A DNA stretch of 5,273 bases. Source: Bacillota bacterium (GTDB lineage: Bacteria; Bacillota; Sulfobacillia; JAJZYS01; JAJYTV01). Position 1 is the stretch's first letter. Every line of letters begins with the position of its first letter. The notes under the pieces are model-generated. The model saw nothing but the letters and a program-made list of their open reading frames with translations. It did no database searches and was not told where the DNA came from. The DNA is taken from the NCBI GenBank assembly GCA_021810725.1, contig JAJZIE010000185.1, positions 1-5,273 of the forward strand. Direction: 5' to 3'. Both the position numbers and the translations under genes were made by a program. Shown here one piece after another: positions 4,221 to 5,273 of the stretch.

Positions 4221-5273
4221 GTGAACGAGAACGACCTTCGCAAGTACGCGGACCTTGCAGTCCGTGTGGGCGTGAACCTTCAGCCGGGACAGCCGCTCGT
4301 AATCGGGTATTGGAGCAACCCCGTGCTCCCGGAGCTCGAGAGCTTCGCGCGCCTGGTGGTGGACGCCGGCTATGCCGCCGGCGCAAGCTTCGTCTACGTG
4401 GATTGTGGTGACGAGTGGAGCGAGCGCGAAGCCGTGCGCCAAGGAGATCTCGCCATCTACCGGCGGTTGCAGGACTGGCGCGCGCAGTGGGTCGAGCAGA
4501 TGGCGGCGGCGGGCGCAGCCTTCCTGCGCATACCGGCCGGCGACCCGAACCTCTTTAGCGGCGTTGACCCGCGGCGGGTGTCCGCCGCACAGAAGGAGCG
4601 CAACGCTGCGTTCGACGCCTTCAACTTCCGACGCACATCGGGCGAGTACAGTTGGTCTATCGTGGCGGCGCCGACGCAGGGATGGGCGGATGCGGTACAC
4701 CCGGAGCTCCCGGAGGCGGAGCGCGTGGAGGCGCTCTGGCAGGACATCCTGTACTGCTCGCGCGCGACGGGGGCCGATCCCGTGGCCGACTGGCATGCGC
4801 ACTTGCAGACGCTGCGCGCCCGCGCGCAGTGGCTTACAGACCTGCGCATCCGCGAGCTGCACTACGAGGCGCCGGGCACGGACCTCGTCATCGAACTTCC
4901 CGAAGGACACTTTTTCGGAGGCGGCGGCTCCGACACCGAGCGCGGGGTGGAACACGTCGCGAACATCCCCACGGAAGAGGTCTTCACTCTTCCGCTGCGC
5001 ACCGGCGTGCGGGGCACGGTCGCGAGCACGTTGCCGCTGAACCTCGGAGGCTCCCTGGTGGAAGGGATCCGGCTGCGCTTCGAGGGTGGCCGCATCGTAG
5101 AGTTCAGCGCGGCGCGGGGTGAGGAGGCCCTGCGCGGCCTGATCGAGACCGACGAGGGCAGCCACTACCTCGGCGAGGTGGCCTTGGTCCCGGTCGATTC
5201 GCCGATCAGCCAGAGGGGCGTCGTCTTCTACCACACCCTGTTTGATGAAAACGCATCGTGCCACCTGGCGATC
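4221..5273 (+). CDS. M29 family metallo-aminopeptidase (AmpS/PepS/AmpT type), 3' end missing
   Basis: GTG at 4221 follows AGGGGG (4208-4213) with 7 bases between. The first 351 residues are present and the frame runs off the right edge; family members have about 400-410. M29 enzymes are cytoplasmic, metal-dependent dimers that remove N-terminal amino acids from peptides, for peptide turnover. The N-terminal part (LRKYADLAVRVGVNLQPGQP) is typical. The C-terminal domain shows HVANIPTEEVFT (E253), GSHYLGEVALVP (E319) and YHTLFDENASCH (H348). These fit Glu250, Glu316 and His345 of Thermus AmpT with a constant offset of three, by my recollection of that numbering. The remaining ligands (His376, Asp378) and the catalytic Tyr would lie beyond the window. 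Nothing in the visible part is broken. A long open frame on the opposite strand (5264-4038) is a shadow of this G+C-rich gene. Confidence 0.95.
   Translation, partial: MNENDLRKYADLAVRVGVNLQPGQPLVIGYWSNPVLPELESFARLVVDAGYAAGASFVYVDCGDEWSEREAVRQGDLAIYRRLQDWRAQWVEQMAAAGAAFLRIPAGDPNLFSGVDPRRVSAAQKERNAAFDAFNFRRTSGEYSWSIVAAPTQGWADAVHPELPEAERVEALWQDILYCSRATGADPVADWHAHLQTLRARAQWLTDLRIRELHYEAPGTDLVIELPEGHFFGGGGSDTERGVEHVANIPTEEVFTLPLRTGVRGTVASTLPLNLGGSLVEGIRLRFEGGRIVEFSAARGEEALRGLIETDEGSHYLGEVALVPVDSPISQRGVVFYHTLFDENASCHLAI

Noticed and set aside
4038..5264. 408-residue open frame on the minus strand, the longest after the reductase frame
   Set aside because: It lies antisense to the M29 aminopeptidase, whose metal-ligand motifs are unmistakable. 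The minus translation is Arg/Ala/Pro-rich with no family resemblance, a common effect of G/C third positions.

Overview
The window is G+C-rich (about two thirds by eye) and bacterial. Several genes have strong Shine-Dalgarno sequences, two or three begin with GTG or TTG, and spacers between genes are short. An M29 aminopeptidase, a small DUF378 membrane protein, a zinc-free MDR reductase and an IS200/IS605-type TnpB remnant together suggest a high-GC member of the Bacillota, perhaps an Alicyclobacillus/Kyrpidia-like lineage. That assignment is inference; no marker gene settles it.

Layout. 1-189 (minus): N-terminal 63 residues of an extended SDR (RmlD/epimerase-like). 190-694: a 505-base divergent spacer with no convincing gene but several inverted repeats, the best an 11-bp hairpin at 254-280. 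695-1507 (plus): exported protein of 270 residues with four cysteines. 1594-1728 (plus): a 44-residue single-span membrane protein with an excellent ribosome binding site. 1918-2130 (plus): DUF378 two-span membrane protein, followed by a strong hairpin at 2145-2183. 2196-2404 (minus): the decayed C-terminal end of a TnpB gene and a right-end-like hairpin. 2476-2530: an operator-like inverted repeat and a leader hairpin. 2544-3599 (plus): MDR-family NAD(P)H-dependent reductase. 3622-4041 (plus): uncertain, unrecognised reading frame. 4042-4220: structured leader. 4221-5273 (plus): M29 aminopeptidase, cut by the window end.

The genes do not form one recognisable pathway. The plus-strand genes run head to tail but are separated by hairpins and an insertion-sequence scar, so most are probably separate transcription units. 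Only the possible 3622-4041 gene lies close enough to its neighbour (22 bases after the reductase) to look co-transcribed.

The most unusual piece is the TnpB tail at 2228-2404. Nearly all of the nuclease is gone, but the 3' part that in related elements also encodes the guide RNA (omega RNA/reRNA) scaffold is still readable and still folds into several hairpins. I saw no complete new defence or mobile system.
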